From positions 47,569 to 111,568 of the forward strand of contig JAEZLR010000027.1 in assembly GCA_023415205.1 (NCBI GenBank): a stretch of DNA of 64,000 nucleotides, in the 5' to 3' direction. This DNA comes from Bacillota bacterium (GTDB taxonomy: Bacteria; Bacillota; Clostridia; DSM-8532). The position numbers and the translations under genes are program-made. Under the pieces are notes generated by a model. The model was given only the letters and a program-made list of their open reading frames with translations. It searched no databases and was not told the DNA's origin. Shown here one piece after another: positions 34,505 to 42,479 of the stretch; the stretch's first letter is position 1; each line of letters starts with the position of its first letter.

Positions 34505-34624
34505 TCGCGATTTACCTCACTCGACCTACGCTCTCGCATGACAACATTCAACTGCTTCTTAAGGAGGCATATCAGATTTAAACATCATGGTATATCTACT
34601 ATTCAGCCCATTTTTGTCTTATAG

Positions 34625-35347
34625 CTATAGAAGGGTCTCAAACAGCTCGCCAATCTTTGCATAGTAAACCAGATCGGCCCTGCCATCATAGAGGGTAGTG
34701 GTTTTATTGATGAGCACAAGCTTGTTTCCAGAATAATAGGTGATGAGGCCCGCCGCCGGATAGACAGTCAAAGAGGTGCCGCCCACCATCAGAACATCGG
34801 CGTGAGAAATGGCCTCAACGGCCTTGTGAAGGGTGGTCTCATTAAGATTTTCCCCGTAGAGGACCACATCGGGTTTAACGATGCCCTCACACCTGTCGCA
34901 CCGGGGGATATCCTCGTCCTGCATGACATAATCCAGATCAAAGAACCTGCCGCATTGGATGCAATAATTTCGGTGAATGGAGCCATGGAGCTCCAGAACC
35001 CCTTGACTCCCCGCTTTTTGATGGAGACCGTCGATATTCTGGGTGATGACCGTCCTGAGCTTTCCCATTTCCTCCAGTCTGGCCAGAGCCTGGTGAGCCT
35101 TGTTAGGCATGGCCTCCCGGTAGACCATTTTGCTCCTGTAAAACCTGAAGAATTCCCGAGTATGCTCCATGAAGAAATCATGGGACAATATTTCTTCTGG
35201 CGAATAGGGACTTTCAATCCTGTCATGATACAGCCCGTGGCTGCTTCTGAAATCGGGAATCTGGCTTTCCGTAGAAACACCGGCCCCTCCGAAAAAGACG
35301 ATATTGTCGGATAAAGCAATCATATCTTTCAAGGGTTTTATGTTCAT
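34625..35347 (-). CDS. Sirtuin-type NAD+-dependent protein deacylase
   Basis: A 240-residue SIR2/CobB-family enzyme that removes acyl groups from protein lysines using NAD+. Motifs in order: GAGVSTESQIPDFRS (NAD-binding, about residues 20-34), TQNIDGLHQKAG (about 107-118), ELHGSIH with the catalytic His (about 124-130), and a zinc ribbon CIQC...CDRC (about 134-160). Two ATGs are adjacent; the second (35347) has better spacing from the SD GAGGTGA. The gene is monocistronic between the repeat element and speA. Its partner acetyltransferase and targets are not identifiable here. Confidence 0.95.
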   Translation of the reverse strand: MNIKPLKDMIALSDNIVFFGGAGVSTESQIPDFRSSHGLYHDRIESPYSPEEILSHDFFMEHTREFFRFYRSKMVYREAMPNKAHQALARLEEMGKLRTVITQNIDGLHQKAGSQGVLELHGSIHRNYCIQCGRFFDLDYVMQDEDIPRCDRCEGIVKPDVVLYGENLNETTLHKAVEAISHADVLMVGGTSLTVYPAAGLITYYSGNKLVLINKTTTLYDGRADLVYYAKIGELFETLL

Positions 35348-35418
35348 CATTCACCTCTTTCTTGAGGGACTAAAAACCCCCTCCTTGTCCTTAAACAATT
35401 CGGGGGCAGACGGGTTAA

Positions 35419-37338
35419 TTATCTCTCGTAGTAGGTGTAGCCTCTCAGACCATTGTCATAGGCCTGCATAATCTCACGTCGGTCACTGGCGGTGATGAGC
35501 CCGTCACGAATAGCATCCTCAGCCTTTTCACGGAAACGAACCAGCATGTCCTTGGGATCAAATTCAACATAGGAAAGCACATCGGCAACACTGTCCCCAT
35601 GGATTTCCTTGACCAGGTCATAATGCCCGTCCTGATTGATCCTGACACTTACCACATTGGTGTCCCCGAACAGGTTATGCAAATCCCCCAAGGTTTCCTG
35701 ATAGGCTCCCACAAGAAAAACGCCAAGATAATAATCATCACCGTTTCTAAGCTCATGAAGGGGCAGGACATTACGTACATCATGTAGATCAATAAACCGA
35801 TCAATCTTTCCGTCACAGTCACAGGTGATATCGGCAATAACCGCATTGCGTTTGGGGAATTCCTGCAGGCGGTGAAGGGGCATAATGGGAAAGAGCTGGT
35901 CAATGGCCCAACTGTCAGGAATGGATTGAAAAACCGAGAAATTACAGTAATAGATATCGGCGATGGCACTCTCAATATCCTCCAGGTCGGGGGGCGGATT
36001 TTTGAGCTTCAGCTTCTCCTTGGCAATCTGATGGATGGTATTCCAGAAGATCTTTTCAGAGAAGGCCCTTTCACGCAGACTCAGTCGGCCATGCTTGAAC
36101 ATATCACGAATCTCGTCCCTGTAATAGAGGGCGTCGTTATAGCATTCCTGGATATTTTTGTGACTTAGGTTCTTATAAACGTCAAACAAATTCTTTATCT
36201 GCTCGGGAACATCATCCTCCAGCTTTTCAGGCAGCTCGTGCTCCTCAAACTTTTCAACATCCAAAACATTAAATAAAAGAACCGAGTAATAGGCCACCGT
36301 GGTACGACCCGATTCAGTCACAATCACCGGATGAGGGATATTGCCGGGATCCAGTATGGACATGACTGCCTCCACAATATCGGTGCAGTACTCCTCAACA
36401 GTGTAATTACGGCTGTTGGTGTAATTGGTGTTGGAGCCGTCATAATCCACCGCAAGACCACCGCCCAGATCCAGATATCCCATGGGCGCGCCTTCCTTGA
36501 CCAGCTCGGCATAGACACGAGTGGCCTCGAGCACCGCTGAACGGATATCCCGGATATTGGGTATCTGGGAGCCCAGATGATAATGGAGGAGCCTGACAGA
36601 GCCTAACATATTGCGTTCCTTGAGTGTATCCACCATGGCAATGACCTGGGACATGTTCAAACCGAATATGCTCCGGTCGCCTCCTGATTCGGTCCAATGG
36701 CCTCCGGCTTTGGCCGATAGCTTGATGCGGATGCCGATATTGGGCTCAATTCCTAAGGCCTGAGCACGTTCCAGCACAATGTCCAGCTCTCCGGGAACCT
36801 CCATGACAAAGAACAGCTTAAAGCCCATTTTAACGGCGTAAAGACCAAGGTCGATAAACTCCTCATCCTTGTAGCCATTACAGATAATACAGGCCTCCTT
36901 GTCCTTCATCAGAGAGAGGGCCGCCACAAGCTCGGCCTTGCTGCCCACCTCCAGACCATGGTGATACCGCTGGCCGAATTTGGTGACCTCTTCCACAACC
37001 TGTTGCTGCTGATTGACCTTGATAGGATAGACTCCCCGGTAAACACCTTTATAATTCAGCTTTTTCATGGCGTCGCCAAAGGAATTATTCAAAAAGGAAA
37101 TCTGTGAGTCCAAAAGGTTTTCAAAGCGAAGCAGCACAGGCATATCCAGACCGCGTGCTCTCACACCTGAAATAATATCCATGAGACTGATGGCTGCTTT
37201 TTCGTTATCTTTATGTGGATTGACCAACACCTCTCCCTTTTCGGAGATGGAAAAGTATCCAGCACCCCAGTTCTTAATACCATAGAGCTCTTCGGACTTT
37301 TCCTTGGTCCATCTTCCCAGAAGTTCAGCTTTATTCAT
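35419..37338 (-). CDS. speA: Biosynthetic arginine decarboxylase
   Basis: A 639-residue PLP enzyme of the alanine-racemase-fold (fold III) type that converts arginine to agmatine, the first step of the arginine route to putrescine. The PLP-lysine region is GVYPIKVNQQQQVV (about residues 96-109), followed by GLEVGSKAEL. HYHLGSQIPNIRD and YLDLGGGLAVDYDG lie in the barrel; CDCDGKIDRFID and FLVGAYQETLGDLHNLFGDTN (in part) are C-terminal. ATG 37338 follows an SD AAGGA; an ORF start 12 codons earlier lacks one. This long SpeA form is best known from Gram-negatives, plants and some anaerobes. No speB or agmatine deiminase gene is adjacent. Confidence 0.95.
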   Translation of the reverse strand: MNKAELLGRWTKEKSEELYGIKNWGAGYFSISEKGEVLVNPHKDNEKAAISLMDIISGVRARGLDMPVLLRFENLLDSQISFLNNSFGDAMKKLNYKGVYRGVYPIKVNQQQQVVEEVTKFGQRYHHGLEVGSKAELVAALSLMKDKEACIICNGYKDEEFIDLGLYAVKMGFKLFFVMEVPGELDIVLERAQALGIEPNIGIRIKLSAKAGGHWTESGGDRSIFGLNMSQVIAMVDTLKERNMLGSVRLLHYHLGSQIPNIRDIRSAVLEATRVYAELVKEGAPMGYLDLGGGLAVDYDGSNTNYTNSRNYTVEEYCTDIVEAVMSILDPGNIPHPVIVTESGRTTVAYYSVLLFNVLDVEKFEEHELPEKLEDDVPEQIKNLFDVYKNLSHKNIQECYNDALYYRDEIRDMFKHGRLSLRERAFSEKIFWNTIHQIAKEKLKLKNPPPDLEDIESAIADIYYCNFSVFQSIPDSWAIDQLFPIMPLHRLQEFPKRNAVIADITCDCDGKIDRFIDLHDVRNVLPLHELRNGDDYYLGVFLVGAYQETLGDLHNLFGDTNVVSVRINQDGHYDLVKEIHGDSVADVLSYVEFDPKDMLVRFREKAEDAIRDGLITASDRREIMQAYDNGLRGYTYYER

Positions 37339-37551
37339 TGTACTTTCATTCCTTCCACATCCACTCAAACCCAAGCACTAAAAATTATTTACAGCCAATC
37401 ATAACATATCGGAAATAGTATTATCAATAACCATAAGGGGGAAGATTTGGTGGAAGTTTCATCCTCTTTTTAAGCGGGTTGCTATTTTTTTGTCCTCCCT
37501 TAATTCTGAACTTTTTTGAGGGATTTAAACACCCTCTTTAAACAATGAAAG

Positions 37552-37567
37552 GGAGCTCCCGCTCCCC
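37552..37567 (-). terminator. Probable terminator of the gene at 37572
   Basis: A 6-bp G+C-rich stem GGGAGC/GCTCCC with a 4-base loop lies just after the stop. On the minus strand it is followed by TTTCATTGTTT. The stem is short but placed as expected. Confidence 0.55.
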
Positions 37568-37571
37568 TAGT

Positions 37572-38132
37572 TCATTGAAATCCCGTATATACCCTGAACT
37601 CCTTATCGGCCTTCAGCAGAGTAATCCGCCAAAAGCCATCCTCCTTATCAAGAGTCAATTGCGCCTTGTAATCACCGGCAGGCCCCGTTGAAGTCATGGT
37701 GGAAATCTGGAGGTTAATCACTGCCCTGTTTTCGTTGGGAGTCTCCACCTTGGTAATCTTGTAGCTTTCCACCCATGGGCTGGAAACCCCCGTCACCCAG
37801 TTGGGGAAGGTTTTTTCTAGCTGCCTGGCATACTCCTTCTTAAGATCCCTGCTTAAAACGGCATATTGCATGGCGGCGCTTCTCATCATCAATCCATTGG
37901 CCCATACCTCAGCCGCAGCCTCCGGTTTATTCACCCCCACGCTATTCATGGCATCCATCAAAAGCTCACTGCGCACCTGGTAACGATTGACCTCAGAAAT
38001 GGCCTGAACCACACTGATGTATTTAAACTCAAAGAGATACCCGAAGAGATTAAAAAATGCAAAAAACAGGAGGACCATGATCAGGCAAAGACCTATGATA
38101 TTCTTGGAATGCTTAAGCACGAAAACCTTCAC
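37572..38132 (-). CDS. Membrane-anchored protein of unknown function
   Basis: I do not recognise this 186-residue protein. A short basic N-terminus is followed by one transmembrane helix (about residues 10-34, IIGLCLIMVLLFFAFFNLF), suggesting an anchor with the rest outside the cell. A helical stretch follows (about 45-115). The C-terminal part (about 120-186) has alternating hydrophobic residues (RAVINLQISTM, AQLTLDKEDGFWRITLL), resembling the cone-shaped beta-sheet of NTF2-like/DUF4829-type extracellular domains; that resemblance is inference. GTG 38132 has an SD at about 5 bases; GTG 38144 is the alternative. Divergent from galE. Confidence 0.6.
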   Translation of the reverse strand: MKVFVLKHSKNIIGLCLIMVLLFFAFFNLFGYLFEFKYISVVQAISEVNRYQVRSELLMDAMNSVGVNKPEAAAEVWANGLMMRSAAMQYAVLSRDLKKEYARQLEKTFPNWVTGVSSPWVESYKITKVETPNENRAVINLQISTMTSTGPAGDYKAQLTLDKEDGFWRITLLKADKEFRVYTGFQ

Positions 38133-38324
38133 CGGGGCTCCCACCCTTTCTAGAAATTGCCCATTTTATATGTATGATGGTTGACCCTCCATCATGCCTT
38201 CCTCCTCTCCGCCTTTTCTTCCCTTTTGGAGAATAGACTTCACCCCCTCTTATATTTTATTGCTAAACCCCTAGGGAAATGGGATAATATGAGAGATACG
38301 GTTTATGATAAGGAGGATACATTA

Positions 38325-39338
38325 ATGGCCATTTTAGTCACAGGCGGTGCCGGATACATTGGAAGCCACACCTGTGTTGAGCTTCTAAATAGAGGCTATG
38401 AAGTTGTGGTAGTAGACAACCTCAGCAATTCCAGCGAAAAATCCCTTGACAGGGTTAAAGAAATCACCGGTAAATCACTTAAGTTTTATAAGGCTGATTT
38501 ACTGGATAAAGCAGCCCTTCAGGATATTTTCAGCAAGGAAAGCATTGAGCACGTTATCCATTTTGCAGGACTGAAGGCCGTAGGTGAATCGGTTTTAAAG
38601 CCTTTGGCATACTATATCAACAATATTACAGGGACCCTTAATCTTTTGGAGGTCATGAAAAATCATTCGGTCAAGAGTATTGTATTCAGTTCATCTGCAA
38701 CCGTTTATGGCAACCCCGCCACCGTACCCATCAAGGAGGACTTTCCCTTGTCTGTGACCAATCCTTATGGCAGAACCAAGCTTATGCTTGAGGATATCCT
38801 GAGGGATTTATATGTCTCTGACCCTGAGTGGAATATTATCCTTCTTCGATACTTTAATCCTATCGGTGCCCATGAAAGCGGAAAAATTGGGGAAAATCCC
38901 AAGGATATTCCCAACAATCTGGTTCCCTATATTACTCAGGTGATGGTAGGCAAGCTGCAGCACCTAGGCGTATTCGGCGATGATTATCCTACCCCCGACG
39001 GAACCGGTGTGCGTGATTATATCCATGTGGTAGATCTGGCCATCGGCCATGTAAAGGCTATTGAAAAGCTTGAGGAGCGAAAGGGCGTGCTCACCTATAA
39101 TCTGGGGACGGGTGTGGGCTACAGCGTGCTGGACTTGGTGAAAAGCTTTGAAAAGGAATATGGCAAACCCATTCCCTATAGGATAAAGCCCAGACGTCCC
39201 GGAGACATTCCCATCTGCTATGCCGACGCCACAAAGGCGCAGCAAGAGCTGGGCTGGAGCGCCGAAAGGGGTATAGAGGCCATGTGCGCCGACGCCTGGA
39301 GATGGCAGAAGAACAACCCCAACGGGTATGACGAGTAG
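38325..39338 (+). CDS. galE: UDP-glucose 4-epimerase
   Basis: A 337-residue short-chain dehydrogenase-type enzyme interconverting UDP-glucose and UDP-galactose. It has the NAD+-binding GGAGYIGSH (about residues 7-15), FSSSATVYG (about 122-130) with the catalytic Ser, the YxxxK motif in NPYGRTKLM (about 147-155), and RYFNPIGAHESG (about 176-187). The frame extends to 38181, but the SD AAGGAGG at 38309-38316 selects ATG 38325, giving the normal family length. The gene has its own terminator. No Leloir-pathway neighbours (galK, galT) are present, so the role may be in cell-surface sugars. Confidence 0.96.
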   Translation: MAILVTGGAGYIGSHTCVELLNRGYEVVVVDNLSNSSEKSLDRVKEITGKSLKFYKADLLDKAALQDIFSKESIEHVIHFAGLKAVGESVLKPLAYYINNITGTLNLLEVMKNHSVKSIVFSSSATVYGNPATVPIKEDFPLSVTNPYGRTKLMLEDILRDLYVSDPEWNIILLRYFNPIGAHESGKIGENPKDIPNNLVPYITQVMVGKLQHLGVFGDDYPTPDGTGVRDYIHVVDLAIGHVKAIEKLEERKGVLTYNLGTGVGYSVLDLVKSFEKEYGKPIPYRIKPRRPGDIPICYADATKAQQELGWSAERGIEAMCADAWRWQKNNPNGYDE

Positions 39339-39357
39339 GCAAAATCAAGGATTCTTA

Positions 39358-39384
39358 ATAGGGGGCTTAGAGCCCCCTATTTTT
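39358..39384 (+). terminator. Terminator of galE
   Basis: A 10-bp stem ATAGGGGGCT/AGCCCCCTAT with a 3-base loop is followed by TTTT. Confidence 0.92.
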
Positions 39385-39417
39385 ACGGTCTCCACATAGG
39401 TTTACATAATTTTCTGG

Positions 39418-39447
39418 TTGAAATTAACTACCTTTCTCCTTTACAAT
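39418..39447 (+). promoter_or_regulatory. Probable promoter of the NlpC/P60 gene
   Basis: TTGAAA (39418-39423) and TACAAT (39442-39447) with an 18-base spacer, about 70 bases before the start codon. Confidence 0.5.
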
Positions 39448-39518
39448 GAGGTTGCCGGATCACTCTTGCAGAAGCCTTAAGGTCAAACTGGCAGAAAAAC
39501 AAGAGAGGAGAAAGTAAA

Positions 39519-40250
39519 ATGAAAAAGATAGTTTGGATAGGAGCGCCTGCTCTTATTTTGTTTTTATTGGTCATTATCCTTTTATTCACCCAAAAGCCTC
39601 TGGTAGCTGAAACACAGTCAAAGAGTGCGGCAACGGGTGTGGGGCCCTCATTGGAGTCCGCGGATGCCCTCAGAGGCTTTGATGCGCTTTCAACAACCCA
39701 GGCTTCCATCACCGCCGAGGCTTCGGCATCCCCCGAAGCCACTCCGGAAGCCACGCCTAAAGCCACGCCTAAAGCCACCCCCAAGGCTACTCCAAAGGCG
39801 ACGCCCAAGGCTACCCCCAAAGCTACCCCCAAGGCCACCCCCAAGGCTACAGCAGCACCTGTAACCTCTGCTTCTGCAAGCACTGCCGGCAAGATTATCA
39901 GTACGGCTAAGAGTTATCTAGGTGTGCCGTATGTTTGGGGAGGCACCTCGCCATCAGGCTTTGACTGCTCAGGCTTCATACAATATGTATACGGGAAGCA
40001 CGGTATCACTCTCCCGAGAGTGACCGCCGATCAATACCAGTCGGGAACGGCTGTTTCCAAGAGCAACCTTAAGGTCGGGGATCTGGTGTTCTTTGAAACC
40101 TACAAGCCGGGAGCTTCCCATGTGGGTATTTACATGGGCAACAATGAATTCATTCACGCCAGCTCCGGAGGCGGCAAGGTCATGATTTCAAACCTATCAT
40201 CCTCCTATTACACCAGCCATTATGTAGGGGCCAGAAGGGTAATAAAATAA
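39519..40250 (+). CDS. Secreted or anchored NlpC/P60 cell-wall hydrolase with a PKAT-repeat linker
   Basis: A 243-residue peptidoglycan endopeptidase. An N-terminal hydrophobic segment (about residues 4-24) is a signal peptide or anchor. After a Ser/Ala/Thr-rich stretch come two PEAT and eight PKAT tetrapeptides (about 72-111), a flexible basic linker suited to crossing or binding the cell wall. The NlpC/P60 domain (about 125-243) has the catalytic Cys in FDCSGFIQYVY and the His in SHVGIYMGNNEFIHAS. Such enzymes cut D-Glu-diaminopimelate links in wall peptides. An SD (GAGGAG) precedes the ATG. It is followed by the unrelated hotdog gene. Confidence 0.93.
   Translation: MKKIVWIGAPALILFLLVIILLFTQKPLVAETQSKSAATGVGPSLESADALRGFDALSTTQASITAEASASPEATPEATPKATPKATPKATPKATPKATPKATPKATPKATAAPVTSASASTAGKIISTAKSYLGVPYVWGGTSPSGFDCSGFIQYVYGKHGITLPRVTADQYQSGTAVSKSNLKVGDLVFFETYKPGASHVGIYMGNNEFIHASSGGGKVMISNLSSSYYTSHYVGARRVIK
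39732..39851 (+). repeat. Ten-unit 12-bp minisatellite encoding the PEAT/PKAT linker
   Basis: Ten in-frame 12-base units encode (PEAT)2(PKAT)8. Third-codon positions differ between units (CCT/CCC/CCA, GCC/GCT/GCG) while the protein is conserved, indicating selection on the peptide and offering a site for length variation by slippage. Confidence 0.9.
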
Positions 40251-40362
40251 AGCGGAATGCATTGAAACCCATAGAAAACCGTGGTAAATTATAAAGGTAA
40301 TCCTGTAAAGGATAAAGGCAGGACACACCCTTTAAGCAAGAGAGAAGAAAGGGTCGACGCAC

Positions 40363-40755
40363 TTGGAAAAAAACTGGCATGAGCTTTTTAAAAAGGACCG
40401 ATTTGCCTACCAAAATGGTATGAGGCTTACCCATATTGAACCGGGATTGGCCGAAGCGGTCATGGCTATTGAGGACAGACATATGAATGCGGTTAATGTA
40501 GTGCAGGGTGGCGCTATATTCACCCTAGCCGACTATGCGTTTGCAGCCGCATCCAATGCCTGTGGCTCCCTTACTCTGGGCGTAAACTGTTCCATCAGTT
40601 ATTTTAAGACACCCAAGGGTAGAATTCTGTACGCAAAAGCTCATAAAGTCTCTTCGGGCAACAAGCTGTGCACCTATCAGGTGGATGTAACCGATGAAGA
40701 GGGCGAGCTTATCGCAACCTTTACCGGAATGGGCTATATCAAATCATCTCCTTGA
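40363..40755 (+). CDS. PaaI-like hotdog-fold thioesterase
   Basis: A 130-residue hotdog protein of the PaaI/YbgC acyl-CoA thioesterase superfamily. The central helix motif is NVVQGGAIFTLADYAFAAASN (in part, about residues 45-64), where the usual HGG is replaced by QGG. The alignment to family N-termini supports the TTG start at 40363 (EKNWHELFKKDRFA...), with AAAGGG about 9 bases ahead; an internal ATG at 40420 would cut the first strand. The acyl-CoA substrate is unknown. The terminator that follows is shared with the convergent AI-2E family gene. Confidence 0.88.
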   Translation: MEKNWHELFKKDRFAYQNGMRLTHIEPGLAEAVMAIEDRHMNAVNVVQGGAIFTLADYAFAAASNACGSLTLGVNCSISYFKTPKGRILYAKAHKVSSGNKLCTYQVDVTDEEGELIATFTGMGYIKSSP

Positions 40756-40766
40756 TTTTTAAACGT

Positions 40767-40826
40767 AAAAGACGCTCGGTTTATGAACTGACCCCAAAAG
40801 GTTAGACAAAAGCCGGGCGTCTTTTT
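40767..40826. terminator. Bidirectional terminator between the thioesterase and AI-2E family genes
   Basis: AAAAGACGCTCGG (40767-40779) pairs with CCGGGCGTCTTTTT (40813-40826) across a 33-base loop. A-run and T-run on opposite sides allow termination from both convergent genes. Confidence 0.8.
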
Positions 40827-40841
40827 GTATGGCTAAGATTA

Positions 40842-41984
40842 TTATTTTACAACAATATTTTTCTCACGGAGCTTACGATGGGTAACTCTCCTCAGGATGA
40901 CATAGAAAACGGCAAAGGTGGGTATACCCAGGAGCATTCCAGCCAATCCAAAAAGGCTTCCGCCCACAATCAAGGCAAAAAGAACCCACAGACCATCCAG
41001 TCCGATAGAATTCCCTACCACCTTGGGGTAAATTAGGTTTCCCTCCAATTGCTGCAGGATGACTATGAAAACGATGAACCAGAGGGCCTTGGGTGGATCG
41101 ACCATAAGGATGATAAAGGCACTGGGAATGGCGCCTATCCATGCACCGAATATTGGAATGACCGCTGTAACAGCAATAATCACACTGCAAAGCACGGCAT
41201 AGGGAAACCCGAAAATCAGCATACCGATAAACACGAGAATCCCCAGTATAAGGGCTTCAGTCAATTGTCCTGAAACAAAGTTCTGAAAGGTTTTGTTTGC
41301 CTGAGCACCAGTATCTATGAGCCTTTCAGCGGTGGATCGGGAGGTAAAGCCATACACAAGCTTTTTAACGATACGGGTCAGCTTTTCCTTCTGAGCCAAA
41401 AGATAGGCCGAGACAATCAACCCCATGATAAAATTAATGATACCGTTGGTGAGGCTCATGGTGAGATTGAATAGGCCTTGCAGGGCAGCCGTAGTAAACT
41501 GGGTGGAGCGTGTGATGATCTCATTCCAGTTTATGGCGAACTGACTCCACAGCTCCCCGGTGAGATTAAACCGCAGGGCGATATCATTAATAAAGCGTTC
41601 CAGGGTGCTTAAATAGCCTTTTGAGTTGGCAGTAAGGGTCGCTATGCTCTGGGATAATTGGGGGCCTAAAAACAGCATGATGATGGTTATAAAGGAAAAC
41701 ATCAGAATAAAGGTAGTAATGAGTGACAGGGGCCTTTTGAGTTTTCTCATATAGGGCCGCTTGGACTTCTCCAGTCTGTAGAATAACTCTCTTTCCAGCA
41801 GACTCATAGGGATATTCAGGATAAAAGCAAACAAGAGCCCCAGGATAAAAGGGGTCAGGACCGTAAGAATTCTCCCTAGAAAGGCGAGCACCTCATGGAT
41901 ATGGGATACTCCCAGATAGAGTAAAATACCATAGGTGATAAGCAGCAAGTAACCTTTGAGCTTGGTTCCCAATTCATTCATCAC
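40842..41984 (-). CDS. AI-2E (PerM/YdbI/TqsA) family membrane protein
   Basis: A 380-residue permease-like protein with about eight transmembrane helices. Paired N-terminal helices (about 10-70) precede a long soluble segment (about 95-145), and conserved C-terminal stretches include FGFPYAVLCSVIIAVTAVIPIFG (in part, about 255-275) and GLDGLWVLFALIVGGSLFGLAG (in part, about 325-345). Family members export autoinducer-2, Na+/H+ or other small solutes; the substrate cannot be assigned. The annotation as AI-2 transporter is by family only. The 74 bases upstream show no clear promoter. Confidence 0.92.
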   Translation of the reverse strand: MMNELGTKLKGYLLLITYGILLYLGVSHIHEVLAFLGRILTVLTPFILGLLFAFILNIPMSLLERELFYRLEKSKRPYMRKLKRPLSLITTFILMFSFITIIMLFLGPQLSQSIATLTANSKGYLSTLERFINDIALRFNLTGELWSQFAINWNEIITRSTQFTTAALQGLFNLTMSLTNGIINFIMGLIVSAYLLAQKEKLTRIVKKLVYGFTSRSTAERLIDTGAQANKTFQNFVSGQLTEALILGILVFIGMLIFGFPYAVLCSVIIAVTAVIPIFGAWIGAIPSAFIILMVDPPKALWFIVFIVILQQLEGNLIYPKVVGNSIGLDGLWVLFALIVGGSLFGLAGMLLGIPTFAVFYVILRRVTHRKLREKNIVVK

Positions 41985-42058
41985 ATGATCTCCACTTTTT
42001 ACATTATTATTATGAGTATAGCCCCGTAGGCTTTCTATGACAACATAATGTCCTTGTG

Positions 42059-42451
42059 TCAGGTTTTTTTGATGAATTCCGATTTACAGCGGCTACAGGT
42101 GATGCATATCTTTCCCTTGCCTTTAGGAAGCCTTAGCTTTGCCTTGCACTGAGGGCACTGATAGATTTTATGGGTCCGGGAGTCCTTGATTCTAAAAATA
42201 AGCTTCTTAAAAAAAGCATAGGCAGGACTTATCAGCATGGCAAACCGGTAGTTCTCCATCTGCCTCTTCTGAGTATTTTTTGACAGCATTCTGAAAAGAC
42301 ACCAGCCTAAAGGAATATAGCCCAAAAAACCTAATAGCATAACTCCGGTTACATTTCCTGTTAAGGTCAATACCACCGAAAGGATGATGAGGGCCAGCGA
42401 AAGCTGGTCCCCTCCATACCGTCCCATCATAAATTTCTGTAATTTGTTCAT
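42059..42451 (-). CDS. Small membrane protein with C-terminal zinc ribbon
   Basis: A 130-residue protein with two transmembrane helices (about residues 17-36 and 39-56), a basic linker, and a C-terminal treble-clef-like zinc ribbon CPQC...CSRC (about residues 99-122) containing KLRLPKGKGKICITC. This resembles the small zinc-ribbon modules attached to membrane proteins in Clostridia. No function is known. It begins 28 bases after the Ca2+ ATPase gene ends and is probably cotranscribed with it. Confidence 0.72.
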   Translation of the reverse strand: MNKLQKFMMGRYGGDQLSLALIILSVVLTLTGNVTGVMLLGFLGYIPLGWCLFRMLSKNTQKRQMENYRFAMLISPAYAFFKKLIFRIKDSRTHKIYQCPQCKAKLRLPKGKGKICITCSRCKSEFIKKT

Positions 42452-42479
42452 AGTTTCTCCTGTTCCGGATTCTTAACCG

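Larger units (their letters stand above)
34236..34613. repeat. MITE-like repeat, copy B, with a G+C-rich internal insertion
   Basis: This fills most of the 398-base gap between carB and the sirtuin gene. Both flanks (34236-34335 and about 34540-34613) match copy A at 19937-20114 in opposite orientation, including the 19-base identical block at 34305-34323 and the CATATCTAC-like right part. The middle (about 34336-34539) is absent from copy A, is much richer in G+C, and carries tandem repeats and a palindrome. Termini are more degenerate than in copy A. A short ORF through the insert is judged non-coding. Confidence 0.7.

Noticed and set aside
40842..41984. True autoinducer-2 exporter
   Set aside because: Only family membership is visible; members transport different substrates and no AI-2 genes are nearby.
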